A DNA stretch of 64,000 nucleotides from Roseateles_B sp051857535 (GTDB lineage: Bacteria > Pseudomonadota > Gammaproteobacteria > Burkholderiales > Burkholderiaceae_C): contig NZ_JBPZGY010000019.1 of the NCBI RefSeq assembly GCF_051857535.1, positions 14,740 through 78,739 on the forward strand, in the 5' to 3' direction. The notes beneath the pieces are model-generated. The model saw only the letters and a program-made list of their open reading frames with translations, made no database searches and was not told the DNA's origin. Positions 43,855 through 53,863 of the stretch are shown one piece after another. The position numbers and the translations under genes are program-made. Positions within the stretch are counted from its first letter, which is position 1, and each line of letters opens with the position of its first letter.

Positions 43855-46800
43855 TCACTTCTTGTTGTTCACGACGATGTCCGCCTCGCTCTTGCCGATG
43901 CCGCGCAGCTCGGGTCGGTACATGTCCTCGGCAAACGGTGCCGGCACCTGGTAGCGGCCGGGCGTCACCACGCGCACGAGGTAGAAGACCTCCAGCGTGC
44001 GGCCGTCCAGCTGGGCGGCAGCCACGAAGCGGTCGTCGCGGTACTCGGTGTGCACGATGCGGGGGTTCGCATTGGCCTGGGCGATGTTCTGCCCATCCAC
44101 CGCGAACTCGCCGGCCTGCGGCCCCTGGCTGAGGTTGAGGTTCTCCACCTCGAAACCGGCCGGGATGCGGTCCACGATCAGGCCGTCCTTGATGGGCCGC
44201 TTGGCCGTTGCACGCAGGCGCACGATGTACATCTCGCCCGTGGAGAACTGGCGCGCCGTGACCGGCTTGCCGTCGGTGGTGAAGAGGCTGCGCTCGACCA
44301 CGATGCTGTCGGTCTGCTGCGGCAGGGGCTTGGTCGGATAGCCCTGGGCATGCAGCTCCACGAACAGCGAGCCCTTGCCTTCGTTCTTCAGCACGGTGCC
44401 CGCCTTGAGCCGGGTGGCGGCGATGTCCCGCTGCGCCGTTTCCTTGCCGCTGAGCGCATCAGGCGCGCCGCTGCCGGTCTGCAGGCTGGCGCTCCAGCCC
44501 TCGCCGCCCCCCTGCCCATGGGCGCTGCGCACGGCCAGGAAGAGGGCCAGACGCTCCTGGGTGGAGAAGTAGCGGCGGCGGTCGAAGTCGGCGGCCAGAT
44601 CGAAGAGCAGGCCCTCGCGGCGCTCGTGCTGGATGCCGTGACGGGCCATCAAGGCATAGGCCATGGCCTGGTCGCGCACGCGGCTGCCGTAGTCGCCCAG
44701 CCATTCCTCCCACCACCACCACTCCTGCGCCGGGGCCAGGGAGGGGTTGATGCCATAGGCGCGCTGCACGCCCTCCTCCAGGGCCTGCTTCGCCCGGGTC
44801 TCGTCGCCCATGAGCTTGAGCGCCAAGCCCAGGTGGATCAGGGGCAGGGGCGAGCGGGCATTGCCGCGGTACTGCTCATGCAGGGTCTTGAGCGTAGCCA
44901 GCGGTGCCTTCTGGGCACGCGCCAGGATGTAGCCCGCGTGGGCCGCCTCGGCAAAGCGCTGGTGGGCGATGCGGATCAGCTCGACGTCGCGGTAGTCGGC
45001 GACGCGGCCCTTGTCGTCCCGCTTGGGATCCTTGGGCGGCTGGGTCTGCTGCCCGGGGCTGCGCTGGAACTGCTCCAGGAGGTTGTCCATGGAGCGGCTC
45101 AGCATGCTCTCGGGCGGGGCGAAGCCCGCGTCCTTGGCGTCCTGCAGGAAGCCGGTGACATAGGCCGAGAGCCAGGCCTCGTAGGGGCTGGTGTTGCTCC
45201 ACAGGCCGAAGCCGCCCTTGGCCTGCTGCATGCCCGCAAGCCGCCCGAAGGCGCTGTCCAGGCGCTTGGCGCGCTCCTCGCGCGGGACCGGCGTCATACC
45301 GAAGGCCTTGGCCGCTTCCTCGTCGATCATGGCCAGCGGGTAGGCGCTGCTGGTGGTCTGCTCCAGGCAGCCGTAGGGATAGCCCAGCAGGCCCTTGACC
45401 TGCTCGCGGATGTCGATGGGCGGCTTGTCGGACAGGCTCAGCGTGGCGCTGGCCGAGCCGCCCCAGTAGCCGTCGAGCAGGTTGGCGTCCAGCTTCATCG
45501 TGGCACCGGGCTCCAGGCGCACGCGCCGGAGTTCATGCACGGGCGGGGTCAGGGGCTGGAGCTGCAGCGCGGCCTCGCGCACCAGCTTCAGATCCCCGGC
45601 CTGCACGTGCAGCTTGAGCGGCACCAGCCCCGCAGCCTCGGTCGCCTCGACCTGGAAAGTCAGCACCTTGCGCTGCTTGTCCGCCAGCTGCACGGGCTCG
45701 GGCTGGGCGGCCACCCGCAGCGGGCCGTCAGCTTCCAGACGCACCTTGACCTCGCGGGCGCTGCCCGAGAGATTGCTCACATCGAGTGCGATGGTCGCCT
45801 TGTCTCCGGGCGAGAGGAAGCGCGGCAGGGACAGCTCGGCCACCAGGGGCGCAGCCACCACGGTCTCGGCCTGGGCGCTGCCGTAGCTGTCGGCGCTCGA
45901 CACCACGGCCATCACGCGCAGGGTGCCGTTGAAGTCAGGCAGCTTGAAGCTCACCGTGGCCTCGCCCTTGGCATCGAGCAGGACCGGGCCGCTGAAGAGG
46001 TCCACCAGCAGCACTTTGCGAGGCATGCTTTGCGTGTCCCGCTTGCCGGCGTCGCCGCCGAAGCGCTGGCGGGCCGCATTGCCTTCCATGCGCTCGATCA
46101 CCTTGCCGTAGACGTCCAGCAGGTCGGCGCCGTAGCGGTGCTTGCCGAAGAAGAAGTCCTGCGGGTCCGGCGTCTTGAAGCGGGTGATGTTGAGGATGCC
46201 CACGTCCACCGCGGACACGGTCACGAGGGCCTGCTTGCCGGCCAGCTGCGGCACCTTGACCTTGACGGGCAGGGACTGCTCCGGCGTGGCCTTCGGCGGG
46301 GCCACCAGTTCCACCTTGGGCTTGCGGTCCTCGCGCCACAGCGGCAGATGCACCAGGCCCAGGGCGCGGGCCGGCGTGACCTTGTCGCCCTGGCTGCCGG
46401 GGCGGAAGGCGGCCACAGTGATGTAGAGGTCGTGGCGCTTCCAGTCCTCGGCCACGGGGATCTCGACCGTGGTGCCGCGGGCCTTGACCGAGAGGCGCTC
46501 GCTCCAGAGCACGCGGTCGCCCTCGACGGTCACCAGGGCCTCGCCGTCATGCGGCGGCTTGATCTCCAGCTTCGCCTTCTGGCCGGGCTTGAAGGGTGCG
46601 CCTTCGAGCTTGAGCTGCACGCGATCGGGGCGGTTGCCGACATCGTCGGCATCCTGGGCGCCCCAGCCGGCGTAGAAGCCATAGCGCAGGGTCTGCCGGG
46701 TGGTGGGATCCGAAATCTCCAGACGGTAGCGGCCCCAGCGCACCGGCAGGGCGATCTTGCTGCGCTTGTCCAGCTTGATCTGGCGGGCCTCCACCAGCTC

Positions 46801-48921
46801 TTCCTGGGTGTTGAAGCCGGAGTGCCAGCCGCGGCTGTCGTCATAGCGCCAGTACCACTGGCGCTCCTCGTAGATGAGGCGCAGCTGCAGGTCGGCCGCG
46901 GCCTGGAACTTGCCGGCGGCGTCCACGCGGGTCAGCTCGAACTCGGCCATGCTGCCTTCCTGCACCACGTTGCGGTCGAAGAGCGGACGGATGGCCACCA
47001 GCTGCCCGGCTGGCCACCAGCTGCGCTCGAGCGAACGCACCACCGGGCGGCCGCCGCTCTCCAGCAGGCTGACGCTGGTGCGCAGCAGCATGGGAGAGCG
47101 GCGCTCGCCCAGTGCGGGCTTGAAGCTGAGGGTCGTGTGCCCCTGGCCGTCCAGCTCATCGTCCTCGGCATCGCTGCGCTTGTGCGCCTTGTCATCGGCA
47201 AAGTCGCCAAAGATGAAGCCGGGCAGCGCGCGCGCCAGCGGGTTGACCTGGCGTTCGCTGTAGAGGCTGGCCTGCACGCGGTTGCCGGAGGCTGGCGCGC
47301 CGTAGAGGTAGTCGCCCTGCACGTCGACGTTCAGCTCGGCGTCGCCCGTCAGCACGGCCTCGGGGGCCGTGAGCTGCAGCTTCATGCGCTCGGGCAGGAA
47401 TTCCTCGACCTGGAAGGCCCACTGCGCATCCGGCTGCTTGGCGGCCGGGTCCACGCGAGCCTGCAGCTGCCAGCGGCCCGTGGGGGCGTCCGCCGGCAGG
47501 GTGATGGCCTGCTGGTAGTAGCCCGCGCCGGTGGCGCCGGGGCGCACCAGCAGGGTGGCGGCATTGCTGCCGTCGGGCTTCTTGAGGCTCAGGGTCAGGG
47601 GCAGGGGCTTGTCCCAGGCGCGGCCGTCGGCGTCGCGGGCCAGCACGGAGGCCTGGAAGCTCTCGCCGGGTCGGTAGAGATCACGCCCGGCATAGACGAA
47701 GAGCTTGCTGTTGCGCGACGGGTGCCCGATGGCATCGAACTCGGAGAGGTCCAGCGCCGCGTCGTTGAGCGAGAGCACGGACATCTCCTTGCCCCGCTTG
47801 GCCAGCACCACGCGGGCCTTGTCCAGCTTCTGGGTGAAGACGCCATGGCCCTTGCCGTCGCTGCTGAGCTGCTGCAAGGCCTTGCCGGCCTCGTCCACCA
47901 GGGTCAGCTCGACGCCGGACAGCGCCGTGCCGCTCTTCAGCGAGGTGGCGAACACATCCAGCTGCGCGGCATGGCGGCGCAGGTGCAGGCCGATGTCGGT
48001 AACGTAGAAATGCGTGACCTGGTAGTCCCAGCCGAAGCGGCCCGGCGTGTTCATCACCGCCACGTAGATGCCCGGTTCCTGCAGCTCCTTGATGCGCTCC
48101 ACGGGCAGGAAGGAGACGTTGCGGCGGTTGGGGCGTTCGTCGGTCGTGAAGCGGCCGATGTAGACGCTGTCGGACATGCCGCGCAGCTGGTCCAGCACAT
48201 AGCCCGAGGTCGTGCCCTTGAGACGGCGGCCCGGGTCCTCGTAGTAGTAGCCGCCCTCGTACTCCTCGCTGCCTTCCTCGTAGCCGGCGGCGCGGGGGCG
48301 CTCGCGGCGGCCGCCGACCTGGTCCAGGAAGGCACTGAGGTTCTCGGGGCGGATGCGCAGGAACTGCACATCGACCTGGGGCGTGTTGACGGTCACCACG
48401 GGCAGGCCGCCGTTGATCTCGGCCGGCAGCACGGTGCCGCGGCTGGCGAAGTAGTAGGCGTCGGGCATGGCCACGCTGGCCACCTCGCAGGTCTGCGGCG
48501 TGGCCAGCGTGGCCCCGGCCCTGGCCGACAGCTCGCCAGCCATCTTCACGCGAAACTTGCGCTCGGGCTTGACGTAGGGCAGGTAGAGCACGCGGGGGTT
48601 GTCGCCCAGCACCCAGCGGGCCTCGACGGGCGTGGCCTTGTCCTCGGCCTCGTTGGGCGCGGACTCCGTGGCCGTCAGCAGCTTGCCGAAGTCCTGGCCG
48701 CCGGCCAGGGCCTGGGTGAACATCACCGCGATGGCGGGCGAGCCGTCGAAGAGCCGGGCCTTGCAGTCCGCCAGCGCGAAGGCGGCCAGGGGGCCGGTGT
48801 CGGCCTCGCTCGCCTCGGGCGCGCCGCGCTGGCGCTGCCATCCCCACCAGCCCGCCGCCGCCACCGCTGCCGCCAGGCCCACGCCTGCCAGGATCTTCAG
48901 TCCCTTGCCCATTGCTGCCAT
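43855..48921 (-). CDS. Bacterial alpha-2-macroglobulin family protein
   Basis: Large protease trap of 1688 aa, anchored in the inner membrane facing the periplasm. It has an N-terminal helix (LKILAGVGLAAAVAAAGWWGW), many macroglobulin-like beta domains, the thioester motif GCLEQ (Cys1185-Gln1188, YGCLEQTTSSAYPL), an alpha-hexagon domain and a C-terminal receptor-like domain. It has a helix rather than the lipobox of E. coli YfhM. The thioester would capture attacking proteases, and PBP1C repairs the wall: this is the accepted model for the pair. Start ATG 48921 has GGGAG 8 nt upstream. Confidence 0.95.
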   Translation of the reverse strand: MAAMGKGLKILAGVGLAAAVAAAGWWGWQRQRGAPEASEADTGPLAAFALADCKARLFDGSPAIAVMFTQALAGGQDFGKLLTATESAPNEAEDKATPVEARWVLGDNPRVLYLPYVKPERKFRVKMAGELSARAGATLATPQTCEVASVAMPDAYYFASRGTVLPAEINGGLPVVTVNTPQVDVQFLRIRPENLSAFLDQVGGRRERPRAAGYEEGSEEYEGGYYYEDPGRRLKGTTSGYVLDQLRGMSDSVYIGRFTTDERPNRRNVSFLPVERIKELQEPGIYVAVMNTPGRFGWDYQVTHFYVTDIGLHLRRHAAQLDVFATSLKSGTALSGVELTLVDEAGKALQQLSSDGKGHGVFTQKLDKARVVLAKRGKEMSVLSLNDAALDLSEFDAIGHPSRNSKLFVYAGRDLYRPGESFQASVLARDADGRAWDKPLPLTLSLKKPDGSNAATLLVRPGATGAGYYQQAITLPADAPTGRWQLQARVDPAAKQPDAQWAFQVEEFLPERMKLQLTAPEAVLTGDAELNVDVQGDYLYGAPASGNRVQASLYSERQVNPLARALPGFIFGDFADDKAHKRSDAEDDELDGQGHTTLSFKPALGERRSPMLLRTSVSLLESGGRPVVRSLERSWWPAGQLVAIRPLFDRNVVQEGSMAEFELTRVDAAGKFQAAADLQLRLIYEERQWYWRYDDSRGWHSGFNTQEELVEARQIKLDKRSKIALPVRWGRYRLEISDPTTRQTLRYGFYAGWGAQDADDVGNRPDRVQLKLEGAPFKPGQKAKLEIKPPHDGEALVTVEGDRVLWSERLSVKARGTTVEIPVAEDWKRHDLYITVAAFRPGSQGDKVTPARALGLVHLPLWREDRKPKVELVAPPKATPEQSLPVKVKVPQLAGKQALVTVSAVDVGILNITRFKTPDPQDFFFGKHRYGADLLDVYGKVIERMEGNAARQRFGGDAGKRDTQSMPRKVLLVDLFSGPVLLDAKGEATVSFKLPDFNGTLRVMAVVSSADSYGSAQAETVVAAPLVAELSLPRFLSPGDKATIALDVSNLSGSAREVKVRLEADGPLRVAAQPEPVQLADKQRKVLTFQVEATEAAGLVPLKLHVQAGDLKLVREAALQLQPLTPPVHELRRVRLEPGATMKLDANLLDGYWGGSASATLSLSDKPPIDIREQVKGLLGYPYGCLEQTTSSAYPLAMIDEEAAKAFGMTPVPREERAKRLDSAFGRLAGMQQAKGGFGLWSNTSPYEAWLSAYVTGFLQDAKDAGFAPPESMLSRSMDNLLEQFQRSPGQQTQPPKDPKRDDKGRVADYRDVELIRIAHQRFAEAAHAGYILARAQKAPLATLKTLHEQYRGNARSPLPLIHLGLALKLMGDETRAKQALEEGVQRAYGINPSLAPAQEWWWWEEWLGDYGSRVRDQAMAYALMARHGIQHERREGLLFDLAADFDRRRYFSTQERLALFLAVRSAHGQGGGEGWSASLQTGSGAPDALSGKETAQRDIAATRLKAGTVLKNEGKGSLFVELHAQGYPTKPLPQQTDSIVVERSLFTTDGKPVTARQFSTGEMYIVRLRATAKRPIKDGLIVDRIPAGFEVENLNLSQGPQAGEFAVDGQNIAQANANPRIVHTEYRDDRFVAAAQLDGRTLEVFYLVRVVTPGRYQVPAPFAEDMYRPELRGIGKSEADIVVNNKK

Positions 48922-49111
48922 CGTCTTGCTCCCACCCCTGCTGTTCTCTTCAGGGCGCAGGCAGTGTAGGGCGGCGCGCGCGGCCGCAAGCGTGGCTGTT
49001 GCGCCTTGTTGCTCCCTCCTGCTGGGGGGATGACAGCGCCGCCACGCCGCGAATCGCACAGCAGGCGTCCGGGGCCTGCGCGGGCATACTCGCGGCTGCC
49101 CTCCCATCGCC

Positions 49112-49939
49112 ATGCCCGCCCATCGCATTCCCGAGGCCAACCTGGCCGAGCTGCCCGCCGCCTGCGGGGTCTACGTCTTCCATGGCGAGGGCGCCCTGCC
49201 CCTCTACATCGGCAAGAGCGTCAACATCCGCTCGCGCGTGCTCGCCCATCTGCGCGAGCCCGCCGAGGCCCGCATGCTCGCCCAGGCCTGCCGTGTCAGC
49301 TGGCAGCGCACAGCGGGCGAGGTGGGCGCCCTGCTGCTGGAATCGCGCTGGGTGAAGGAGCGCCAGCCGCTGTTCAACAAGCGCCTGCGCCGCAGCCGCT
49401 CGCTGTGCGCCTGGACCCTGGCGTCATCGGCGCCTGTGCTGCGCCTCGTGCACTCCCGGGACCAGGAATTCGCACGCCGCCCTGACCTCTTCGGCCTGTA
49501 CACCTCCACCCATGCCGCCCAGCAGGCCCTGCGCAAGCTGGCTGAGGACGAGTGCCTGTGCCTGGCACGGCTGGGCCTGGAAAGCGCCTCGCCTCGCGGC
49601 TGCTTCGCCCGCCAACTGGGCCGCTGCGCCCTGTGCACCGGGCAGGAAGCCGCCCCGCAGCATGACGAACGCCTGCAGTCAGCCCTGCATCAGTGGCAAG
49701 TGCAGGCCTGGCCTTTCGAAGGCCCCGTGGGGCTGGTGGAGCGCGATGGCGACTGGATCCAGACCCATGTGCTGCAGCACTGGGCACATCTCGGCACGGT
49801 GGAGGGCTGCCAGCTTCAGCTGCCGCCCGGTCACCGCCCGCCGCCCTTCGACCTCGACGGCTACCGCATCCTCGTCCGGCCGCTGCTGGGGGATCAGGCC
49901 GAACTGCTGCTGGCCGCCGCCTCGGCCAGTGCCAGCTGA
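49112..49939 (+). CDS. GIY-YIG nuclease, Cho/UvrC-N-like
   Basis: 275 aa. The GIY-YIG motif is CGVYVFHGEGALPLYIGKSVNIRSRV (residues about 18-43), and the catalytic Glu is in LLLESRWVKERQPLFNK. The C-terminal part resembles Cho/endonuclease V homologues of the UvrC N-terminal nuclease, with CLARLGLE and a Cys-rich GRCALC region. Likely role: nucleotide excision repair 3' incision. The tail overlaps the synthase gene by 46 bp on the opposite strand. Confidence 0.87.
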   Translation: MPAHRIPEANLAELPAACGVYVFHGEGALPLYIGKSVNIRSRVLAHLREPAEARMLAQACRVSWQRTAGEVGALLLESRWVKERQPLFNKRLRRSRSLCAWTLASSAPVLRLVHSRDQEFARRPDLFGLYTSTHAAQQALRKLAEDECLCLARLGLESASPRGCFARQLGRCALCTGQEAAPQHDERLQSALHQWQVQAWPFEGPVGLVERDGDWIQTHVLQHWAHLGTVEGCQLQLPPGHRPPPFDLDGYRILVRPLLGDQAELLLAAASASAS

Positions 49940-50835
49940 CGCTCCGAGCGGAAGGCACGCGGCGCGCCGGAGACGGGATCCGTGAAGGCAATGGACCTCG
50001 CCAGCAGCTGCAGCGGCTCATCGAAATCCTCGCGCGGCGGCTGCAGCACCGGGTAGATGCGATCGCCTGCCAGCGGCAGGCCCAGGGCGCACATCTGCGC
50101 CCGCAGCTGGTGCTTCTGGCCTGTGAGCGGCCGCAGCTCGTACAGCGCCCGGCCCTCTTGGAGCAGGCGCAGGCAGCGGATCCCGGTTTCGGCGTTGGGC
50201 TCGCCCGGGATCTCGGCCATCTGCATGAAGGCATCACCCGCGCGCTCCAAGAGCCGGCTGCAGTAGCGCAGTGGCAGCGACAGGCCCGGCGGCGGCACCG
50301 CGGCCACGGCCTCGTAGACCTTCTCCACGCTGCGCTCGCGGAAAAGGCGCTGGTAGGCGTCGCGGTGCGCGGGCTGCACGCAGAACACGGTGAGCCCGGC
50401 CGTCTCACGGTCCAGACGGTGAACGGGGGTCAGGTCTTGCAGGCCCAGGCGCCGCTTGAGCCGGGTCAGCAGGGTCTCCTGCACATGGCGGCCCTTGGGT
50501 GTCACCGAGAGGAAATGCGGCTTGTCAGCCACCACCAGTTGGTCGTCCACGTGCACCAGCAGTTCCTCGAAGGGCACGGGCACTTCGTGGTCCAGGCGGC
50601 GGTAGTAGTAGATGCGCTGGCCGCCGCGGTACGGCGTGTCCGCTGGCAAGACCTGACCCTGCGGCCCCAGCACCTCGCCAGCCGCCATGCGCGCGGCCCA
50701 GTCCTCGCGGCTGACCAGGGACAGGCGGTGCGCCAGGAAGTCCAGCAGCAGCGGCCAGTCGCCGCTCGGGCAGGCCAATGCCGAGGCGCTGACGCCCGAG
50801 CGCATGGGCAGGGCCAGCTTTGGCGGGCGGCTCAC
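49894..50835 (-). CDS. RluA-family RNA pseudouridine synthase
   Basis: 313 aa with the active-site motif HRLDRETAGL (catalytic Asp), GQKHQLRAQMCALG and an N-terminal region before the catalytic domain. It converts uridine to pseudouridine in rRNA or tRNA, target unknown. The start overlaps the previous gene's stop (ATGA at 50832-50835). Confidence 0.92.
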   Translation of the reverse strand: MSRPPKLALPMRSGVSASALACPSGDWPLLLDFLAHRLSLVSREDWAARMAAGEVLGPQGQVLPADTPYRGGQRIYYYRRLDHEVPVPFEELLVHVDDQLVVADKPHFLSVTPKGRHVQETLLTRLKRRLGLQDLTPVHRLDRETAGLTVFCVQPAHRDAYQRLFRERSVEKVYEAVAAVPPPGLSLPLRYCSRLLERAGDAFMQMAEIPGEPNAETGIRCLRLLQEGRALYELRPLTGQKHQLRAQMCALGLPLAGDRIYPVLQPPREDFDEPLQLLARSIAFTDPVSGAPRAFRSERQLALAEAAASSSSA

Positions 50836-51743
50836 TCGATGACGGGGCCGCCGCGGGCCCGCTCGTCCATGTAGCGGTTGACGCGCTGGCGATCCTGCTC
50901 GTCCAGCGGCTCGCGGCGCCAGCTGCGCAGCCAGGCCTCGCGGTCCTTCTCCTGCGCCAGGCGGCGCACGGCGGCATCAATGGCCGCCATCTGCTGGCGG
51001 CCTTCCGCGTTGCGGGTGCAGGCCACTGTGGCCAGCTGCGTGCTGCGTCCCTCGGCCAGGGGCAGCTTGGCCAGGTCGTCCCCGCCATTGAGGCGCAGGA
51101 ACTCGTCGACGACCGAGGGGTACTCCAGCGTGTAGTCCATGCGCCTGGCGCGCAGCATGTGCAGCAGGTGCATATTGCGGTTGGGCACCACCGTGCGCGG
51201 CGCCACATCGCCCGCCTGCTTCAGCAGGGCGTCAATGCGCGGCCCGAAGGCGCGGTCGCGCGGCAGCAGGCCGACCAGGTCCTGACGCTGCAGCAGGTCC
51301 GCCAGTTGCAAGGGCTGGCCGGTGACCGCAGTCTCGAACAGCGCCTGACGGTCCTTGTGCACAACCACATGGAGCTGGCGCGAGAACAGCGGCGGGTAGA
51401 GATGGCTGAAGTAGAGCCAGGCCAGGCGCTCCGGCGTCTTGACGTGCAGGACGGAGCACAGCGTCTGCCCCTGGCGCGCCTGCACCTCGAAGCGGGTGAA
51501 GGGCATCTCCACCAGCACGTGCCGGTACTGCGGCATGCGCCTCACCAGGATGCGCAGGAAGCCGTCGAGCTCGCCCTGCCCGATGTCCTCCACCGTCTGC
51601 GGCACCTGGCCGGGCCGCACATAGCTGAAATGCGGCGGCACATCCTGGACCAGCCAGTGCAGGGCCGGCAACGGCTCGGCCGCCCGTGCCGCACAGGGCA
51701 GCAGGGCCAGGACCAGGAGCAGTGACGACAGGAACTTGGCCAT
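50832..51743 (-). CDS. TIGR02285-like secreted substrate-binding protein
   Basis: 303 aa from ATG 51743, with signal peptide FLSSLLLVLALLPCAARAAE. The mature part resembles periplasmic solute-binding proteins of the TIGR02285 type (WLVQDVPPHFSY near the N-terminus, GELDGFLRILVRRMPQYRHV, TLEYPSVVDEFLRL). Family members are uncharacterised and lack adjacent permeases, as here. Upstream ATGs at 51758 and 51833 are less suited. Confidence 0.82.
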   Translation of the reverse strand: MAKFLSSLLLVLALLPCAARAAEPLPALHWLVQDVPPHFSYVRPGQVPQTVEDIGQGELDGFLRILVRRMPQYRHVLVEMPFTRFEVQARQGQTLCSVLHVKTPERLAWLYFSHLYPPLFSRQLHVVVHKDRQALFETAVTGQPLQLADLLQRQDLVGLLPRDRAFGPRIDALLKQAGDVAPRTVVPNRNMHLLHMLRARRMDYTLEYPSVVDEFLRLNGGDDLAKLPLAEGRSTQLATVACTRNAEGRQQMAAIDAAVRRLAQEKDREAWLRSWRREPLDEQDRQRVNRYMDERARGGPVIE

Positions 51744-51814
51744 GGGCCGGGGCAGCATTCGGACAGCAGGGAAGGCGCCGCGAAGTATCGGGGTTCGATC
51801 AGCGCTGGAGCGGC

Positions 51815-53116
51815 TCAGTCCCCGTCCACCCACTCAATACGAGCGCCTAGCGTGCAGATGTTCTCGACGAAATGCGGGTGCGCGCGCCGGATGGGCGTGG
51901 CATTGCGGATCACCGAGCGCCCCGGGATGGAAGCCGCCACCATCAGCAGGGCGATGGCCACACGGATGATGTAGGGGCTCTCCACCTCGGCCGCATGCAG
52001 GGGCTTGCCGCCGAAGGTGACCATGCGGTGCGGGTCGGACAGGAAGGCATGCGCCCCGAACTTGGAGAGCTCCGAGGTCCAGCCCATGGCGCCGTCGTAG
52101 ATCTTGTTCCAGAACATCACGCTGCCTTCGGCCTTGACGCCCAGGGCCACGAAGATGGGCAGCAGGTCCACCGGCAGGTAGGGCCAGGGGGCCGCCTCGA
52201 CCTTCTGCAGGATGTTGCGCGTGAAGGGCTCCTTGACCTTCAGCGGCCCCTGAGTGAGGGCGCGCGACCAGCCGTCCTTGTGCTCGATGTGCACGCCGAA
52301 CTTGGCGAAGGTGCGGTCGATCAGGGGGAACTGCTCGGGATGGGAGTTCTTCACCTGCACGTCGCCGCCGGTGATGGCGCCCAGGGCCAGGAAGGTGACG
52401 ATCTCGTGGAAGTCCTCTGCGAAGCTGAAGTCACCGCCGCCCAGGCGCTCCACGCCGGTGATCCTGAGGCGCGAGGTGCCCAGGCCTTCGATCTTCGCGC
52501 CCAGCATCTGCATGAAGGCGCAGAACTCCTGCACATGCGGCTCCGAGGCTGCGTTCATCAGTGTGGAAGTGCCCTGGGCCAGTGCGGCGCAGAGCACGAA
52601 GTTCTCGGTGGTGGTGACGGAGGCGTAGTCCGTCCAGTGGTCATTGGCCTTCAGGGGCCGGTCCACACTCAGCAGCAGGCCGTCGGGCAGGCGCTGCACG
52701 CTGGCGCCAAAGCGCTCGAAGACCTCCACATGCGGGTCGATCTCGCGGGCGCCCAGGGTGCAGCCCTTGACGTCGTCCTCGATGCGCGCGGCGCCGAAGC
52801 GGGCCATCAGGCCGGGCACCAGCATGATGGAGGAGCGCATTTCCTCCGGCAGGCGGTCGGTGGCGGCATCGAAATGGGTGTCGCGGTGATGCACGTCCAG
52901 GATGCCGGTCTGGTAGTCCACCTCGACCGTGCTGCCCAGCTTGCGGAAGACCTCCAGGATCTTCTTCACGTCGGTGATCTCGGTGATGCCGCGCAAGCGC
53001 ACCGGCTCGGCGGTGAGCAAGGTGGCGCAGAGGATGGGCAGGATGGCGTTCTTGTTGGCCGAGGGGATGATGCGGCCAGCCAGCGGGGTACCGCCGTGAA
53101 CAATCAGATTCGACAT
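51815..53116 (-). CDS. murA: UDP-N-acetylglucosamine 1-carboxyvinyltransferase, divergent MurA
   Basis: First committed step of peptidoglycan synthesis: transfers enolpyruvate from PEP to UDP-GlcNAc. The 433 aa keep the essential Lys22 (SANKNA), the loop Cys119 in KGCTLGAREIDPH (the fosfomycin-sensitive position), Arg124, and a C-terminal DRTF region in place of the usual catalytic Asp loop. The sequence diverges from the standard MurA opening. A second canonical murA elsewhere in the genome would make this a paralogue. Confidence 0.86.
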   Translation of the reverse strand: MSNLIVHGGTPLAGRIIPSANKNAILPILCATLLTAEPVRLRGITEITDVKKILEVFRKLGSTVEVDYQTGILDVHHRDTHFDAATDRLPEEMRSSIMLVPGLMARFGAARIEDDVKGCTLGAREIDPHVEVFERFGASVQRLPDGLLLSVDRPLKANDHWTDYASVTTTENFVLCAALAQGTSTLMNAASEPHVQEFCAFMQMLGAKIEGLGTSRLRITGVERLGGGDFSFAEDFHEIVTFLALGAITGGDVQVKNSHPEQFPLIDRTFAKFGVHIEHKDGWSRALTQGPLKVKEPFTRNILQKVEAAPWPYLPVDLLPIFVALGVKAEGSVMFWNKIYDGAMGWTSELSKFGAHAFLSDPHRMVTFGGKPLHAAEVESPYIIRVAIALLMVAASIPGRSVIRNATPIRRAHPHFVENICTLGARIEWVDGD

Positions 53117-53297
53117 GGGTGCTGCAGCGAGAGGGTCGGGCCCCTGGAATGGGGGACGGGGCGATTATCCCGGATCGGCCACCCAGCCCGGCGGGTCGGG
53201 GCAAAGCCCGCTGCCGGCTTGCGCCCTCGTGCCCTGGCTGTCTTTCCCTGGCTGTCATTTTTTGAGGCCAGCCAGCCTCTTCGGGCACGCAGCTGCT

Positions 53298-53711
53298 TCA
53301 GTCGCGCGGCGCCGGCTCCCGGCGTGCGCCATAGGGGCAGTGACCAGGGCGCGGCCCCACCTGCGGGTGCTTGCGGCAGATGTCGGGGCGGCGTTCGTAG
53401 ACGGTGCAGCGCCGTGTGTTGGCGTCCAGGAACTGGCAGTCTCCACCGGCGCGCCGGGCCAGCTGGAAGATCCCGTGTTTGAAGCTGAAGTGCTCGATCA
53501 ACCCGGCCTTGGTCAGTCGCTTGGCGATCTGCTTGGGGGCCTCATGCTCGGCCTCGAAGACATCGACCAGGCCCAGGCGGACCAGGTCAGCCAGGCGCGC
53601 CTCCACGGGCATGGTGCAGCAGTTGGCGGCACAGCTGTCGCACAGGCCCTTGCGGTAGCGCGTCCAGGTCTCCGTGCGGTCGACGTCGACGATGTGGATG
53701 GACGATCTCAT
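53298..53711 (-). CDS. YkgJ-family cysteine-cluster protein
   Basis: 137 aa. Cysteines GLCDSCAANCC (about 23-32), GDCQFLD, RRCTVYERRPDICRKHP and HCP make up the CxxxCxxCC and CxxY-type metal-binding domain of YkgJ/Fe-S-like proteins. Metal identity and function are unknown. Monocistronic, next to murA. Confidence 0.88.
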   Translation of the reverse strand: MRSSIHIVDVDRTETWTRYRKGLCDSCAANCCTMPVEARLADLVRLGLVDVFEAEHEAPKQIAKRLTKAGLIEHFSFKHGIFQLARRAGGDCQFLDANTRRCTVYERRPDICRKHPQVGPRPGHCPYGARREPAPRD

Positions 53712-53863
53712 GGCAAGGGGCTGGCGGCTCGGGGCGGCGCAGTCAGGACGGGCGGGGCCGGCATCGTAACGTGCCGGCCGGCCGCTGCGTCAGCGGGCCT
53801 GCGGCCATTACGCCGCGTCCCGCGTCAAATCACCGCGCCAGGCCTGGTCCAGGCCCCTGCGCC

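Noticed and set aside
43282..48969. Very long open frame antisense to the alpha-2-macroglobulin gene
   Set aside because: High-GC coding DNA leaves the opposite strand open. The translation is Gly/His/Gln/Leu-rich with no motifs, whereas the minus strand shows clear domains.
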